Part shown: piece by piece, positions 18,654-28,100 of the stretch
Numbering within the stretch: position 1 is the first letter of the stretch
Layout: each line of letters opens with the position of its first letter
Assembly (NCBI RefSeq): GCF_001637205.1
Contig: NZ_LVJH01000074.1
Coordinates: forward strand, 1-64,000
Direction of reading: 5' to 3'
Origin: Paenibacillus glacialis
GTDB taxonomy: Bacteria; Bacillota; Bacilli; Paenibacillales; Paenibacillaceae
DNA length: 64,000 nt
Notes under the pieces: generated by a model
Database searches by the model: none
What the model was told of the DNA's origin: nothing
What the model saw: only the letters and a program-made list of their open reading frames with translations
Made by a program: the position numbers and the translations under genes

Positions 18654-18749
18654 TGGTAAGCCCTCCTGAAATAATGTCATATTCTCATTCTAAAGGGCAC
18701 TTATGTATAGAATCTTATCTAAATATTAATGAAATATTACAACCACAAC

Positions 18750-20180
18750 CTAGCATAACGGAATCCAACAATGAAATACCGTTCCTTGACCATGCACACT
18801 TTTGAAAGAAATAGTCCCTTGATGAGCTTCAACAATATGTTTACAAATGGAGAGACCTAATCCTGTTCCTTCATTCCTAGAATTGGCATTCAACTTCCCT
18901 TTGAAATAACGGTCAAAGACAAAAGGCATATCCTGTAGAAGGATCCCTTTGCCTGTATCCGCTATCGTTATTTTCAGCTGACCCAGAGAAAGCTCTATAT
19001 TCACAGTAATGGAATCTCCCGCAGATGTATGTTTCAAAGCATTAGCAATGAGATTAGATAAGACCTGTTCCAAACGGTTGGCATCCGCGCGAATGAGCAC
19101 ATTAGGGATGTCCGGCGGTGCTATGAAAATAACTCCTGTTGTGCGAACATAATGACCCATTGGTTGGATAATTCGAAGTAACATATCCCTACTGTATTGC
19201 TCGGTAAGCATCACTGAGATCTGCCCTAGTTCTTGTAATGCATGCAGCAATAGATCCTCCGTCAATCTCGTCATCGTATCCGCATTGTTATGCATGACCT
19301 CAACATATTCCATAACCGATGCCATATCTGGACAGACCCCCTCACGTATAGCTTCAATATAAGCCTTCAGCGTTGTCAGAGGCGTCTTGATTTCATGCGA
19401 AATATTAGTAATCAGTTCTTTTTGTGCTTTCTCTTGTTCATCTCTCCGAAGGTTAAGATGCATAATTTCCAGTCTCATTTGATCAAACACAGCATAGACC
19501 TCACCGATCTCGTCCATGATTTCGTATGTGGCTCGTTGCTCATAGTTTCCTTTCAGAATAGCTTCTGAGTAATCTTTTAAGTGATGAATGGGTTGGATGA
19601 TATCTCTTTTGACTTTGTTCTTAAGAAGAAACATCAACAGGCTTAGGAGAAGTAGCAACGAAGTGATCATAGTAAATAGGAATAGAGGTGTAGCGTAGGA
19701 TTTCTCAGGAATGACCCTACTTGCAGACATAGCAAATATAGCATTTCCAACTTGAACTTGTGTTGCCTCGTCCACCACCGGAAAAGCGATGCTATAGGTA
19801 TCCTTCTCTACTCTTGCATGATATAAATCATAGTGAAGCGACGTCTTTAAATCGATGTGTTGAATGGTTGGGTTGGGTGAGGAATTAAACATAACACTGC
19901 CATCTAGTAGGGCAAATATTACGCTTACTTGGTGATCTTGAGACATCGCTTGGAGCGTGTCTTGCAACTTGGAATCATCATAAATATTCTGATTATTTTG
20001 TTCTAGATATAGCATCATATCATTCACTTGAAGTCGTACCTGATTAATGACATATCGAGAATTATCCTGGGACTCACTTTTATAGTTATCCCAGAGCAAC
20101 CCTGCCCCACAACCGATAATTAAGAGTAGACAAATAAGAACGACTTTAAACCATTTGCGAATCCAATCAGTCAAATACAT
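18750..20180 (-). CDS. Two-component sensor histidine kinase
   Basis: About 476 residues. TM1 (about residues 10-28), an extracytoplasmic domain of about 135 residues, TM2 (about 165-187), a HAMP linker, then HisKA with the phospho-acceptor in NISHEIKTPLTTL. The HATPase domain has an N-box (LSNLIANALKH), G1 (ADTGKGI) and G2 (GTGLGLSICKHIV). The large sensor domain differs from the short-loop BceS type of intramembrane kinases. The internal ATG is preferred because TTGGAGA lies six bases upstream. It follows the response-regulator gene by about 20 bases and probably controls the downstream ABC genes. Confidence 0.92.
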   Translation of the reverse strand: MYLTDWIRKWFKVVLICLLLIIGCGAGLLWDNYKSESQDNSRYVINQVRLQVNDMMLYLEQNNQNIYDDSKLQDTLQAMSQDHQVSVIFALLDGSVMFNSSPNPTIQHIDLKTSLHYDLYHARVEKDTYSIAFPVVDEATQVQVGNAIFAMSASRVIPEKSYATPLFLFTMITSLLLLLSLLMFLLKNKVKRDIIQPIHHLKDYSEAILKGNYEQRATYEIMDEIGEVYAVFDQMRLEIMHLNLRRDEQEKAQKELITNISHEIKTPLTTLKAYIEAIREGVCPDMASVMEYVEVMHNNADTMTRLTEDLLLHALQELGQISVMLTEQYSRDMLLRIIQPMGHYVRTTGVIFIAPPDIPNVLIRADANRLEQVLSNLIANALKHTSAGDSITVNIELSLGQLKITIADTGKGILLQDMPFVFDRYFKGKLNANSRNEGTGLGLSICKHIVEAHQGTISFKSVHGQGTVFHCWIPLC

Positions 20181-20201
20181 ATGTATCTCCAATCTTACGT
20201 G

Positions 20202-20915
20202 TCATTCAGCGAAGCTAAATTTGTATCCAATCCCCCATACGGTCTTAATGTACTCAGGGTTGGATGCATCAACTTCCAACTTCTCTCGTATTCTTCGAAT
20301 ATACACAGTTATCGTACTTTCATCTCCATACGCAGTGTAGCCCCATACAGCGTCTAATAGCTGACTTTTTGTGAATACTTGGTTTCTATGCTTGGATAGA
20401 AAAAATAGCAACTCTATTTCTTTCGCAGATAGTGAAATTTCGCTACCAGCCTTCGTTACTTTGTATCCCTTTTTATCAATGGTGATCTTTCCAAAATGTA
20501 GAATATCCTCATTCTCCGATTGCTTTGGAGGTGGAATTATCATGCTCTCAACTCTTCGTAAATTAGATTTAATTCTTGCCAGTAATTCACTTAATGAGAA
20601 TGGCTTCGTCATATAATCATCCGCACCAAATCCAAGTCCAAGCACTTTATCGGTATCGCTACCTCGGGCACTAAGAATTAGAATAGGAACATTATTCTTC
20701 TCACGAATTTGACGACAGAGTTCGATGCCATCAATATCAGGAAGCATTATATCCAGAATAACGAACTCCGGATTTAAAATTCCAATCAACTGCAAGGCAT
20801 CTTTACCATTGTTAGCAATGGTAGCCTCGTATCCGTTCTTGTTAATGTAGTCCTTAATAATTCGTGCAATATCTTGTTCATCTTCGATAATAAGGATTTT
20901 TCTTAGTCGGTTCAT
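20202..20915 (-). CDS. OmpR-family response regulator
   Basis: 237 residues. Receiver domain with IIEDEQD acidic pocket, phospho-acceptor Asp in FVILDIMLPD, Ser in ILSARGSD and Lys in DDYMTKPFS. The C-terminal winged-helix Trans_reg_C domain (about 135-235) contains LSAKEIELL, LLDAVWGY and TVYIRRIREKLE. GGAGAATAG precedes the ATG. It is the first gene of the operon with the kinase, followed after about 70 bases by the ABC ATPase. Autoregulation is likely but no binding repeat was identified. Confidence 0.94.
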   Translation of the reverse strand: MNRLRKILIIEDEQDIARIIKDYINKNGYEATIANNGKDALQLIGILNPEFVILDIMLPDIDGIELCRQIREKNNVPILILSARGSDTDKVLGLGFGADDYMTKPFSLSELLARIKSNLRRVESMIIPPPKQSENEDILHFGKITIDKKGYKVTKAGSEISLSAKEIELLFFLSKHRNQVFTKSQLLDAVWGYTAYGDESTITVYIRRIREKLEVDASNPEYIKTVWGIGYKFSFAE

Positions 20916-21210
20916 ATCTATTCTCCTGGACTTATAGTAATAGTAGATTATGACTAATTCGATTCTTCTCCCTTAAACCCTTCAATAGATTTCACCAGTC
21001 AAACAACCTGATGATTATTAACTGCTTGATAAGTAAGAAGCAACAGCAGTATCGTAACAATTATTGTAAATCCTGCCCTTGCTTTGCACTACGGCCAACA
21101 TCTATCCCGTCGCACAAGTGATGAGTAATACTCTAAACCTCTTGAACAAAAAAATAGGAACTGAAATTGGCTAATGAAGCCATTCAGACCCTACTGATTG
21201 TTAGGAAAAG

Positions 21211-21294
21211 TGCATCCAAGAGGACTCGAACCTCCTCCGTTGTTACACCACTAGAACCTGAATCTAGCGCGTCTAGCAATTCCGCCGCGACCGC
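21211..21294 (-). pseudogene. Degenerate tRNA-Leu(CAG) copy
   Basis: The reverse strand is 84 nt long, the same length as the intact tRNA-Leu at 22253-22336. It differs at about eight positions. The anticodon arm (tagaTTCAGGTtcta) and T-loop are identical. Changes fall at structurally key places: G19 of the D-loop is lost, the variable-arm stem is unpaired, and the acceptor stem has one mismatch and several wobbles. No CCA is encoded. About 50 bases upstream on the same strand, gtgggttcaag may be the T-arm of a second, more decayed tRNA. It is most likely a non-functional relic. Confidence 0.65.
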
Positions 21295-21495
21295 TTACCC
21301 TCTCCGTTAACCCTTGGAAAAATGGAGAGCACAACGTGAGAGAACTTGAACCCACTATTTCAATAAAACCAATATCCTACATCCTACAAATCCGCATTGT
21401 CCCTGAGAATTCTATAGTAGTACTCCCCTTATTATGTACTAACTAACCAGCTAGATATGTAATACTCCTTAAACGTAATTTCCACCACTCACTTA

Positions 21496-22026
21496 CTAGT
21501 TGGCTTCTTGCTGCTTCGAGTAATTTGTAACGACAAGACATGTACTAAATGCAATTATTGTAAGGAATATTCCGAAAACAAAGCCCATACCGCTCATAAA
21601 AGTGTCTTCACCTGAATAGGCAGGTTTAAGTGTTGCCCACAAATACACTACCACAAGCGTCAACAAAGCATAAAAACTACTCCCAACCAACCCCATCTTC
21701 ATCCGATTACGTTTAGTACCTTGCCATGCATTATTAAGTATTAACCATGAATAGATACTTCCGATTACACCCAACAATATCACAATCAAAAGAACGAACG
21801 ATTTTGAAAAATATATTGCTAAGTAAAGTCCAAATATCGTAAAAGTAAATAGAACCGCATTAACCAGAAACAAGAACACTCCGCCTGCCCAAGGATTTTG
21901 ATACCACTTCGCATTTTGTAGTAGTTGAACTACTTTATTATCCTTAGAAATTATCTTTGAAATTGGTTTTTTATTAAATTTAAACACGATTGCACCCAGA
22001 ATTGCGATTAACAAGATTATCGACAT
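21496..22026 (-). CDS. Multispanning membrane protein of unknown function
   Basis: 176 residues with about five hydrophobic segments: residues 2-16, 50-72, 74-98, 112-132 and 142-165. The first two are separated by a basic stretch (KFNKKPISKIISKDNK). GAGAGGAGAGAA precedes the ATG. It lies between the intact and decayed tRNA-Leu copies, a typical place for acquired genes. No family recognised. Confidence 0.65.
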   Translation of the reverse strand: MSIILLIAILGAIVFKFNKKPISKIISKDNKVVQLLQNAKWYQNPWAGGVFLFLVNAVLFTFTIFGLYLAIYFSKSFVLLIVILLGVIGSIYSWLILNNAWQGTKRNRMKMGLVGSSFYALLTLVVVYLWATLKPAYSGEDTFMSGMGFVFGIFLTIIAFSTCLVVTNYSKQQEAN

Positions 22027-22252
22027 ACTGTTCTGTTCTCTCCTCTCTAAACTTCATTTCTTTCTATCATCCTCTACCCTTCATTCATCCATATTAACTC
22101 ATGAATAGAAATATGTGAATCTAGTACTCTCAACTGGTGAATTGTTAATATCCGTTTATACAAAAAAGGGAATTCTTACTCCTGAGAAATATTGACTGCA
22201 CTTCCATACACATGTTATTATTTTCCTTACAAAGCATTGGTTTTCTAAATTT

Positions 22253-22336
22253 GCGGTCATGGCGGAATTGGCAGACGCGCTAGATTCAGGTTCTAGTGGT
22301 GTAACAACCGTGGAGGTTCGAGTCCTCTTGGCCGCA
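22253..22336 (+). tRNA. tRNA-Leu (anticodon CAG)
   Basis: 84-nt class II tRNA. Acceptor GCGGTCA pairs with TGGCCGC (one G-T wobble). The D-loop contains TTGGCAG, the anticodon stem TAGA/TCTA encloses TTCAGGT giving anticodon CAG, a long variable arm (GGTGTAACAACC) is present, and the T-arm is GAGGTTCGAGTCCTC. CCA is not encoded; the discriminator is A. Confidence 0.93.
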
Positions 22337-22353
22337 TCATGCCGTGCAAGACA

Positions 22354-22384
22354 AAGAAGCCTTGAGTTATAAGGCTTCTTTTCT
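22354..22384 (+). terminator. Terminator of tRNA-Leu
   Basis: aagaagcctt / aaggcttctt stem followed by ttct, 18 bases after the tRNA. Confidence 0.8.
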
Positions 22385-22535
22385 CTTGGTTCCATGTTGA
22401 ATCCTTGAACATGATAAGAAAACTTGTCATTATACAATCAAAAAAGAACCGCCCAAATTCGGACGGCTCCTGTATCTATTTACTCAATCTCAAGATATTA
22501 AAATCCCAACTGATATCTAATAATATGCTCGTCCA

Positions 22536-22751
22536 TTATTCGAATAGCTCAGGACGTGGCTCACTTGATAATTGATAGAAGTAATTTCGATCTAGCTTAA
22601 CCACATTACGATTAGGGCGTCGAATCAGTACCTGTTCTGCATCCCATGCAACCACAATTCCTCTGATATCATTACTCGCAATGGAATCACGTACGACTCG
22701 AACCTTCTCTCCACCTACACGGAACGCATTCAATTGCTCATCACTAATCAT
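22536..22751 (-). CDS. Small conserved-looking protein of unknown function
   Basis: 71 residues, soluble, rich in charged residues with a beta-strand pattern resembling a small SH3-like or Hfq-like barrel (VRVVRDSIASNDIRGIVVAWD, then VLIRRPNRNVVKLDRNYFYQL). AAGGGGAG upstream of the ATG at 22751 decides the start; 11 in-frame codons upstream are probably leader. No family assigned. Confidence 0.6.
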   Translation of the reverse strand: MISDEQLNAFRVGGEKVRVVRDSIASNDIRGIVVAWDAEQVLIRRPNRNVVKLDRNYFYQLSSEPRPELFE

Positions 22752-22784
22752 TTCTTGCAGCACTCCCCTTGGCATGTGTCTCAC

Positions 22785-22883
22785 AAGAAGAAACGGCTAC
22801 CTCGTCCCTTAAGGGCGGGTATCCGTCTCTTCGGAAATATAAGAAGTAGAGTATCAAGTGAAACTAATACTTCCTTATATTTT
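22785..22883. repeat. Palindromic intergenic element, copy 1 (~100 bp)
   Basis: Core agagtatcaagtgaaact-atactt folds on itself (agtat-aagt / actt-atact). It is bracketed by complementary atataag and cttatat arms, giving a ~50-bp hairpin (22834-22883). A 5' part (cgtcccttaagggcggg.. ccgtctctt) is shared with copy 2. It directly abuts the T-tract of the reverse-strand terminator of the next gene. Confidence 0.7.
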
Positions 22884-22915
22884 AAAAAAAGGACCTAAAC
22901 AGTTACATTTAGGCC
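22884..22915 (-). terminator. Terminator of the 22965-23294 gene
   Basis: Reverse strand: gcctaaat / gtttaggtc stem followed by seven T. The palindromic element begins right after the T-run. Confidence 0.75.
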
Positions 22916-22964
22916 ATATCGTTAGATCTCTATAATGAAGAAAAAAGTAGATTATTATCCATGA

Positions 22965-23294
22965 CTAACGTTGTGCGTGTTCTTTACTATCGTTCTTCTC
23001 GAACCAGAAATCTAACACTTTAGCTGACATCACTCGACTATTCAGATAAGCCACTTGTTTAGGGGTGAACAATTCCTTCCACGAGAAGGTGAGTTCCTCA
23101 CATAAGCTCACAATGGTCAATAACTCCGACCAAGCGACATAACGTTTGTACCAAAAAAATTGAGGGTGTTCAAGCATATAGGGATATAGATCATCAAACT
23201 CTGTGTGCTTACAATCTAATGCACGTTCGAAATGATCCTTCGATGCGGCCAACTTATCAATAAAGAATTGTTCTGATACCGGTTCTTTCCCCAT
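22965..23294 (-). CDS. Hypothetical soluble protein
   Basis: 109 residues, mostly helical with many aromatics (FFIDKLAASKDHFERAL, FFWYKRYVAWSELLTIVSLCEEL). No signal peptide or membrane segment. The ATG at 23294 is chosen because GGAGAGAGGAGG lies 7 bases upstream; 18 earlier in-frame codons have no ribosome-binding site. It lies downstream of xpt on the same strand with a 96-base gap. No family recognised. Confidence 0.6.
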   Translation of the reverse strand: MGKEPVSEQFFIDKLAASKDHFERALDCKHTEFDDLYPYMLEHPQFFWYKRYVAWSELLTIVSLCEELTFSWKELFTPKQVAYLNSRVMSAKVLDFWFEKNDSKEHAQR

Positions 23295-23390
23295 TGTGTT
23301 GCCTCCTCTCTCCTTCTTATACTTTATATTATAAATCATAAACAACATGCTGGAAAGTCATTGTCTGAAATTGGGCTAAGCATTGCCCAA

Positions 23391-23966
23391 CTATTCACCA
23401 AAGGTTATGGTACCATTTGTAAGCGATTCAATCTTTACAAGTGATTCTAGAGTAATGCCTTGTTCACGTATTGTTCTTGCACCTGCTTGAAAGCATTTCT
23501 CGATCACGATTCCGAGTCCTACTAATTCAGCTCCAGAGCGTTCAATAATCTTGATCAACCCCCTAGCCGCATCTCCATTAGCAATAATATCATCGATAAA
23601 TAGGACACGATCTTCACTTTTCAAATACTGACGTGATAACATGATGTCTGTCACAATTCCCTTTGTAAAAGAGGGAACGCGTTCACAGTATGCATCTTCT
23701 TCAGCAAGTAATGTTTTTTTGCGGCGTGCAAATACGAGAGGTACTCCCAGTTCATACGCAGTAGCAAAAGCGACGGCAATCCCTGAAGATTCTACCGTAA
23801 GCACTCGCGTTATACCGGATTCCTTAAATCTAGCTGCAAACTCACGTCCCATCTCCATCGTGAGTTGTGGATCCACCTGGTGATTCAATAACCCATCTAA
23901 CTTCAACACCTGATCAGATAAGATAACGCCTTCTTCTATAATTCGTTGTTTTAGTAATTCCATCAT
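23391..23966 (-). CDS. xpt: Xanthine phosphoribosyltransferase
   Basis: Converts xanthine plus PRPP to XMP in purine salvage. 191 residues, near the usual 190-194. The PRPP-binding motif is VLFIDDIIANGDAA (about residue 125), and the VESSGIAVAFATAYELGVP and FARRKK blocks are typical of Xpt. AGGAGG precedes the ATG at 23966. I looked for the guanine riboswitch that usually precedes Bacillus xpt-pbuX and did not find its conserved core in the leader; no xanthine permease follows. A perfect inverted repeat lies further upstream. Confidence 0.9.
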   Translation of the reverse strand: MMELLKQRIIEEGVILSDQVLKLDGLLNHQVDPQLTMEMGREFAARFKESGITRVLTVESSGIAVAFATAYELGVPLVFARRKKTLLAEEDAYCERVPSFTKGIVTDIMLSRQYLKSEDRVLFIDDIIANGDAARGLIKIIERSGAELVGLGIVIEKCFQAGARTIREQGITLESLVKIESLTNGTITFGE

Positions 23967-24037
23967 ATTATTTGCCCTCCTAAGCCAATCCTTTGACGTT
24001 AAAGTACCATATTTCAAGCACATACATCAAGTAATTT

Positions 24038-24058
24038 GGACATGTTACAGTCATGTCC
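24038..24058. promoter_or_regulatory. Perfect inverted repeat between xpt and the YkvI-type gene
   Basis: ggacatg-ttacagt-catgtcc, 7-bp arms and 7-base spacer, in the divergent promoter region of xpt (-) and the YkvI-type gene (+). It could be an operator; no regulator assigned. Confidence 0.35.
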
Positions 24059-24114
24059 TTCTCTTATCCAACATACCTTGTACTAATGCGAGTATACGTT
24101 CAAGGAGGAAAAGG

Positions 24115-25143
24115 ATGAAAAACGCAGTCCGGATTATGCAAATTGCATTCACTTACATAGGTACTGTTGTTGGCGCAGGATTTGCCACTGGTCAGGAAAT
24201 TCTCCAGTTCTTCACCCAATATGGCAAATGGGCTACGCTGACAATACTCCTATCTACCATCCTCTTTATTTGGTTAGGTACGAAAATGATGATTATCTCA
24301 CGCAAAATTCGTGCCAAATCATATGAGGATCTTAACAAACATCTTTTTGGACCTAAATCAGGGGGCTACATCAGCATTATCATGCTATTCATCCTTATCG
24401 GAGTAAATAGCATCATGCTAGCGGGAGCCGGTTCTGTATTTGTCCAACACCTCAATTTACATTACCAGACAGGTCTCATCCTAACCGTTATTGCCTCGTA
24501 CTTTCTACTCAATCGAGGAATGAATTCCATTATGTACATGAACAGTATTGTTGTGCCCATGATGTTGACTCTCTCACTTCTCATTATCTCCAATACATGG
24601 CAAATGCCTAATGCCGATCGATTTTTAACTTTAGCTACAGATCGTACTCTAACCATGGCATGGTTATCACCCATTCTATATACTGCGTTCAATCTCGTTA
24701 TGGCTCAAGCTGTACTCGTCCCACTTGGTAGCCATACAGAGAGTATCTCAGCCATTAAATGGGGTGGCATACTAGGTGGACTCGGTGTCGGTTTTATGTT
24801 AATGGCCGCTCATTTCGCGATGGCAGCTCAAATGCCCGGAATCATGCAATATGAAATTCCAATGGGTAGCATCGCCTTTGAATTGGGCGTTATCGTACAA
24901 ATGATCTACGTATTACTCATTTTCTTAGAGATATTTACGACATTTGTTGCAGACGTATACGGAGTCACCTTACAGCTACAACAACATTTACATGTTTCAC
25001 CTAAATTGATCGCTATTGCCGTCATGATGTTATGTTTTCTATTCAGCCAATTTGGATTCAGTAATTTATTATCTATCCTATATCCACTGTTCGGTTTCCT
25101 TAGTTTATTATGGGTCGTCAAACTGATGGCTGTAAAGAGATAA
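24115..25143 (+). CDS. YkvI-type membrane protein (putative transporter)
   Basis: 342 residues with about 10 membrane segments in the APC/LeuT-like fold. The first helix carries GTVVGAGFATGQEILQFF, a broken-helix glycine motif typical of this family (YkvI of Bacillus). The substrate is unknown. AGGAGG precedes the ATG. Its last 26 bases overlap the 3' end of the convergent yhaN-like gene. Confidence 0.82.
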   Translation: MKNAVRIMQIAFTYIGTVVGAGFATGQEILQFFTQYGKWATLTILLSTILFIWLGTKMMIISRKIRAKSYEDLNKHLFGPKSGGYISIIMLFILIGVNSIMLAGAGSVFVQHLNLHYQTGLILTVIASYFLLNRGMNSIMYMNSIVVPMMLTLSLLIISNTWQMPNADRFLTLATDRTLTMAWLSPILYTAFNLVMAQAVLVPLGSHTESISAIKWGGILGGLGVGFMLMAAHFAMAAQMPGIMQYEIPMGSIAFELGVIVQMIYVLLIFLEIFTTFVADVYGVTLQLQQHLHVSPKLIAIAVMMLCFLFSQFGFSNLLSILYPLFGFLSLLWVVKLMAVKR

Positions 25144-28100
25144 CATTTACGGTTGGATCAATGCTACGAATGTGCTTGACCACAAAGGGATGACAAGTCA
25201 TCATAATAATCTGACGAGTTGAAGAGATCTCCTGAAGTAGAGATAATGCAGCAATCATTCTCTCCTCATCGAAATTGACGAAGATATCGTCAAAGAGCAA
25301 CGGAACCGCTGTCTTAGTGTTCATCGTACTTGCAAGAGCAAATCGCATAGCTAGATACATTTGTTCAGCTGTGCCCCGACTTAATTTACCACTATCGATC
25401 AGACCTAAATTACGATGTTCAGCAAGAAGTTCCTTCGCACCTAATTTCATAACAATTCGGGTATAGGCCCCTTTTGTTAATCGTTCGAAATAAATAGAAG
25501 CCATCTTCAAAACTTCCGGTTGCTTCTCTTCTTCATAGATACGCCGAGTTCTGGAGATGAGTTCTGCACAAATAGACATCACAGCATAATTCGCAGTCAG
25601 TTCTTTCAGCACCGCTTTTTGCTCTTCCAGTTGCTGGAGTGCAGTATCATGAAGACATAATAACTCTAATTGATCTTTCTCCTGTAATAACCTTCCATGC
25701 TGTTGCTGTAATTCATTCCAACGAGCTTCAACCTCATTCATCTTCAACTCACAGTTATGACATGCAATTTCTAGTTCCGATTCATCCTGCGTATTCAACA
25801 TATTCAGAATGTCTTCTTTACGTCGATCATCTGAGCCACTAAACATGATAATCCCTAACTGACGAATTTCAGCCGATAATTGTTCGCGACGATTGTATAT
25901 TCCTCCGTATCGCAAGAAATCCTCACCACTATCCGCCTCTCCCTCCGTCATCAGTTCTTGCATGAGAATGGAGATTCGTTCTAACTCATCCGTAACAAGC
26001 TTTGCCTCTTCTTCGATTGAATCTATTCTAGAAAGCACTATATTTCGTTTACGGGCTGTTTCCTGATACTCGACCCATTCCTTCTTCTTCAGCTCGATCC
26101 ACGCCACCGAAGATAAGTCCTTACGATCTGTTTCCTCCGACAATAGACTTAAACATTCTAATTCATAGTCATGACATTCCTGATACATCAGACGCTCTTT
26201 CCGACGCAGTTTATCAAGGTTGTCTATATTCTCTAAACCTTGCTCTGCAAGCCCAAACATATCGAGCACGGCTTCCGGTGAGAGATGTTCATGTAACTCA
26301 CGTTCCAGTAACCAGCTCTCCCAACTTTTCTCAAGATCTTCAAAAGTACTTTCTTCCTTAGCCATACTCTCTCCAACTCGCATAAGTTCACGAGACAAGA
26401 CATGTTCACGTTCTTGACAGGCTTTCTGTTCAGCATACAATTTATCCAATTTTTGCTGCCATAGTTGCCATACATCCATCATTTTACGCAACTCACGCAC
26501 ACTGGATTCCAACTCACCCGCATCTACAGGATTCTTCTTATACCCCTCATTTCCAGCTGCATCCAAAGGATCTGAAATGAGCAAAGACATAATCTTAGTG
26601 ATACGTTCGAGCTCATTTCTTTCATCCGAAGCAAGATTTAATTCAGAGCGCTTAACATGCTGTCGTGGGAACTTCATAACCCCATTCCACAATAGAATGA
26701 CATCTACCAGCAATAATAGAGAGCCAAGAGAAACTGCCGCCTTAACGGATCCCATACTCCACAATAATAGAATTGGAATGACAATCGTTAAGATTCCGCT
26801 TCCCCACAGAAGATTAAGGTATAACTTCTTCATCCGTCGTTGTACAGCTATTTCACTATCTACTTGTCCTTTAGCCGACAACCTTAGTATTCGATTCTCA
26901 CGCCACCGTTCCACAGCTCCCTGAAGTTCATTCCAGAGCGTAGCCATTTCTTGTGGACTATGAGGGACCATCATAGCAAATCGGCTCCGTCCAATCTCTG
27001 TCTCTTCCTTAGTTGCCTGTTGAGCATTACGGTAATTGTCTTCTGCTATATCCATTTGTCTCCGTAGTTGATGTGTCTCTTGCGCGAGACTTTCTATTCT
27101 ACGATCATAAGCCGCGAACCCCACGGCATATCGTCGGACCGATTCACGTTCACCCACTGAAGTAGAGAATTTCTGAAGTTCAGACCTTGTCCAACCCGGA
27201 TTAATCTGACGCAAAATATGAGTTAACCGCGTATCCAATGCTTGCGCTTCAGCTTCAGCCTCTTGCCAATCTCTTTTTCTAACTTCATAAGATTCTCGAC
27301 GATTGCTTAGACGCTCTATAACAGCACCTTGTTCCTCAAGTTGCTTATCATAAGGCAGGTTATCCAATTGTGTATGTAGTTCTTCTTTACTCCGGAACAG
27401 TTGAGTATGTCTTAGTGAGGCTGCATCCTCTTCTCCTTGAAGTGACTCCCATCTTCGCAATCCGTCCGCCGGAAATGTTGCGACTATCGGAAGAGCGGAC
27501 TGTTCCAACATCGCCTCGCTCCACTTCAACCACATCGGTCTAATTTCCTTAGCCTTTCGTAGAAGTTGTAGCTGCGCCGATTGGATGTGACGCATATGCT
27601 CCTGTTGATGTAGTAACTCAACCGTTTGATTCAGAGTTAGAGCATTCACGTTATATTGTTGAAGGAATCCTCGACTTTCCGTTATTTCTCTGTCAAGTTG
27701 CTCCATTGATTGCAGCACTTTCGCTATTTCTTGAACACGACCTTTTGGCTTATAGAGTTTCTCCATATCCTGACCAAGCTTTCGCTCCGCCTGAATAATC
27801 TCGCCTCCTCCGCCAATTCCTGCATGGAATAAGTAGCTACTCATTTCATCGGATTGCAGTGTACGTATTTCCTGTAATTCACTTAGAGAAATCGCAAATA
27901 GCTGATTGAATATTTCCCGGGACATACCCCCTAGAAGCTCACGTTCCATATCCTGTTGAGTACAGTCACGGACTTGTCCATGTTCATCCATTTTGACAAT
28001 CTTAAGTTTCTCCAATCGGTTTCCTGATCCGCTCCCTACTTCTCCAGATGTTGCATACCGTGAAATAGTCCATTTCGCCCCATCTTCATCAATCAACTTC

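Noticed and set aside
23967-24114. Guanine riboswitch upstream of xpt
   Set aside because: The leader lacks the conserved purine-aptamer core and paired loops; only an unrelated inverted repeat is present.
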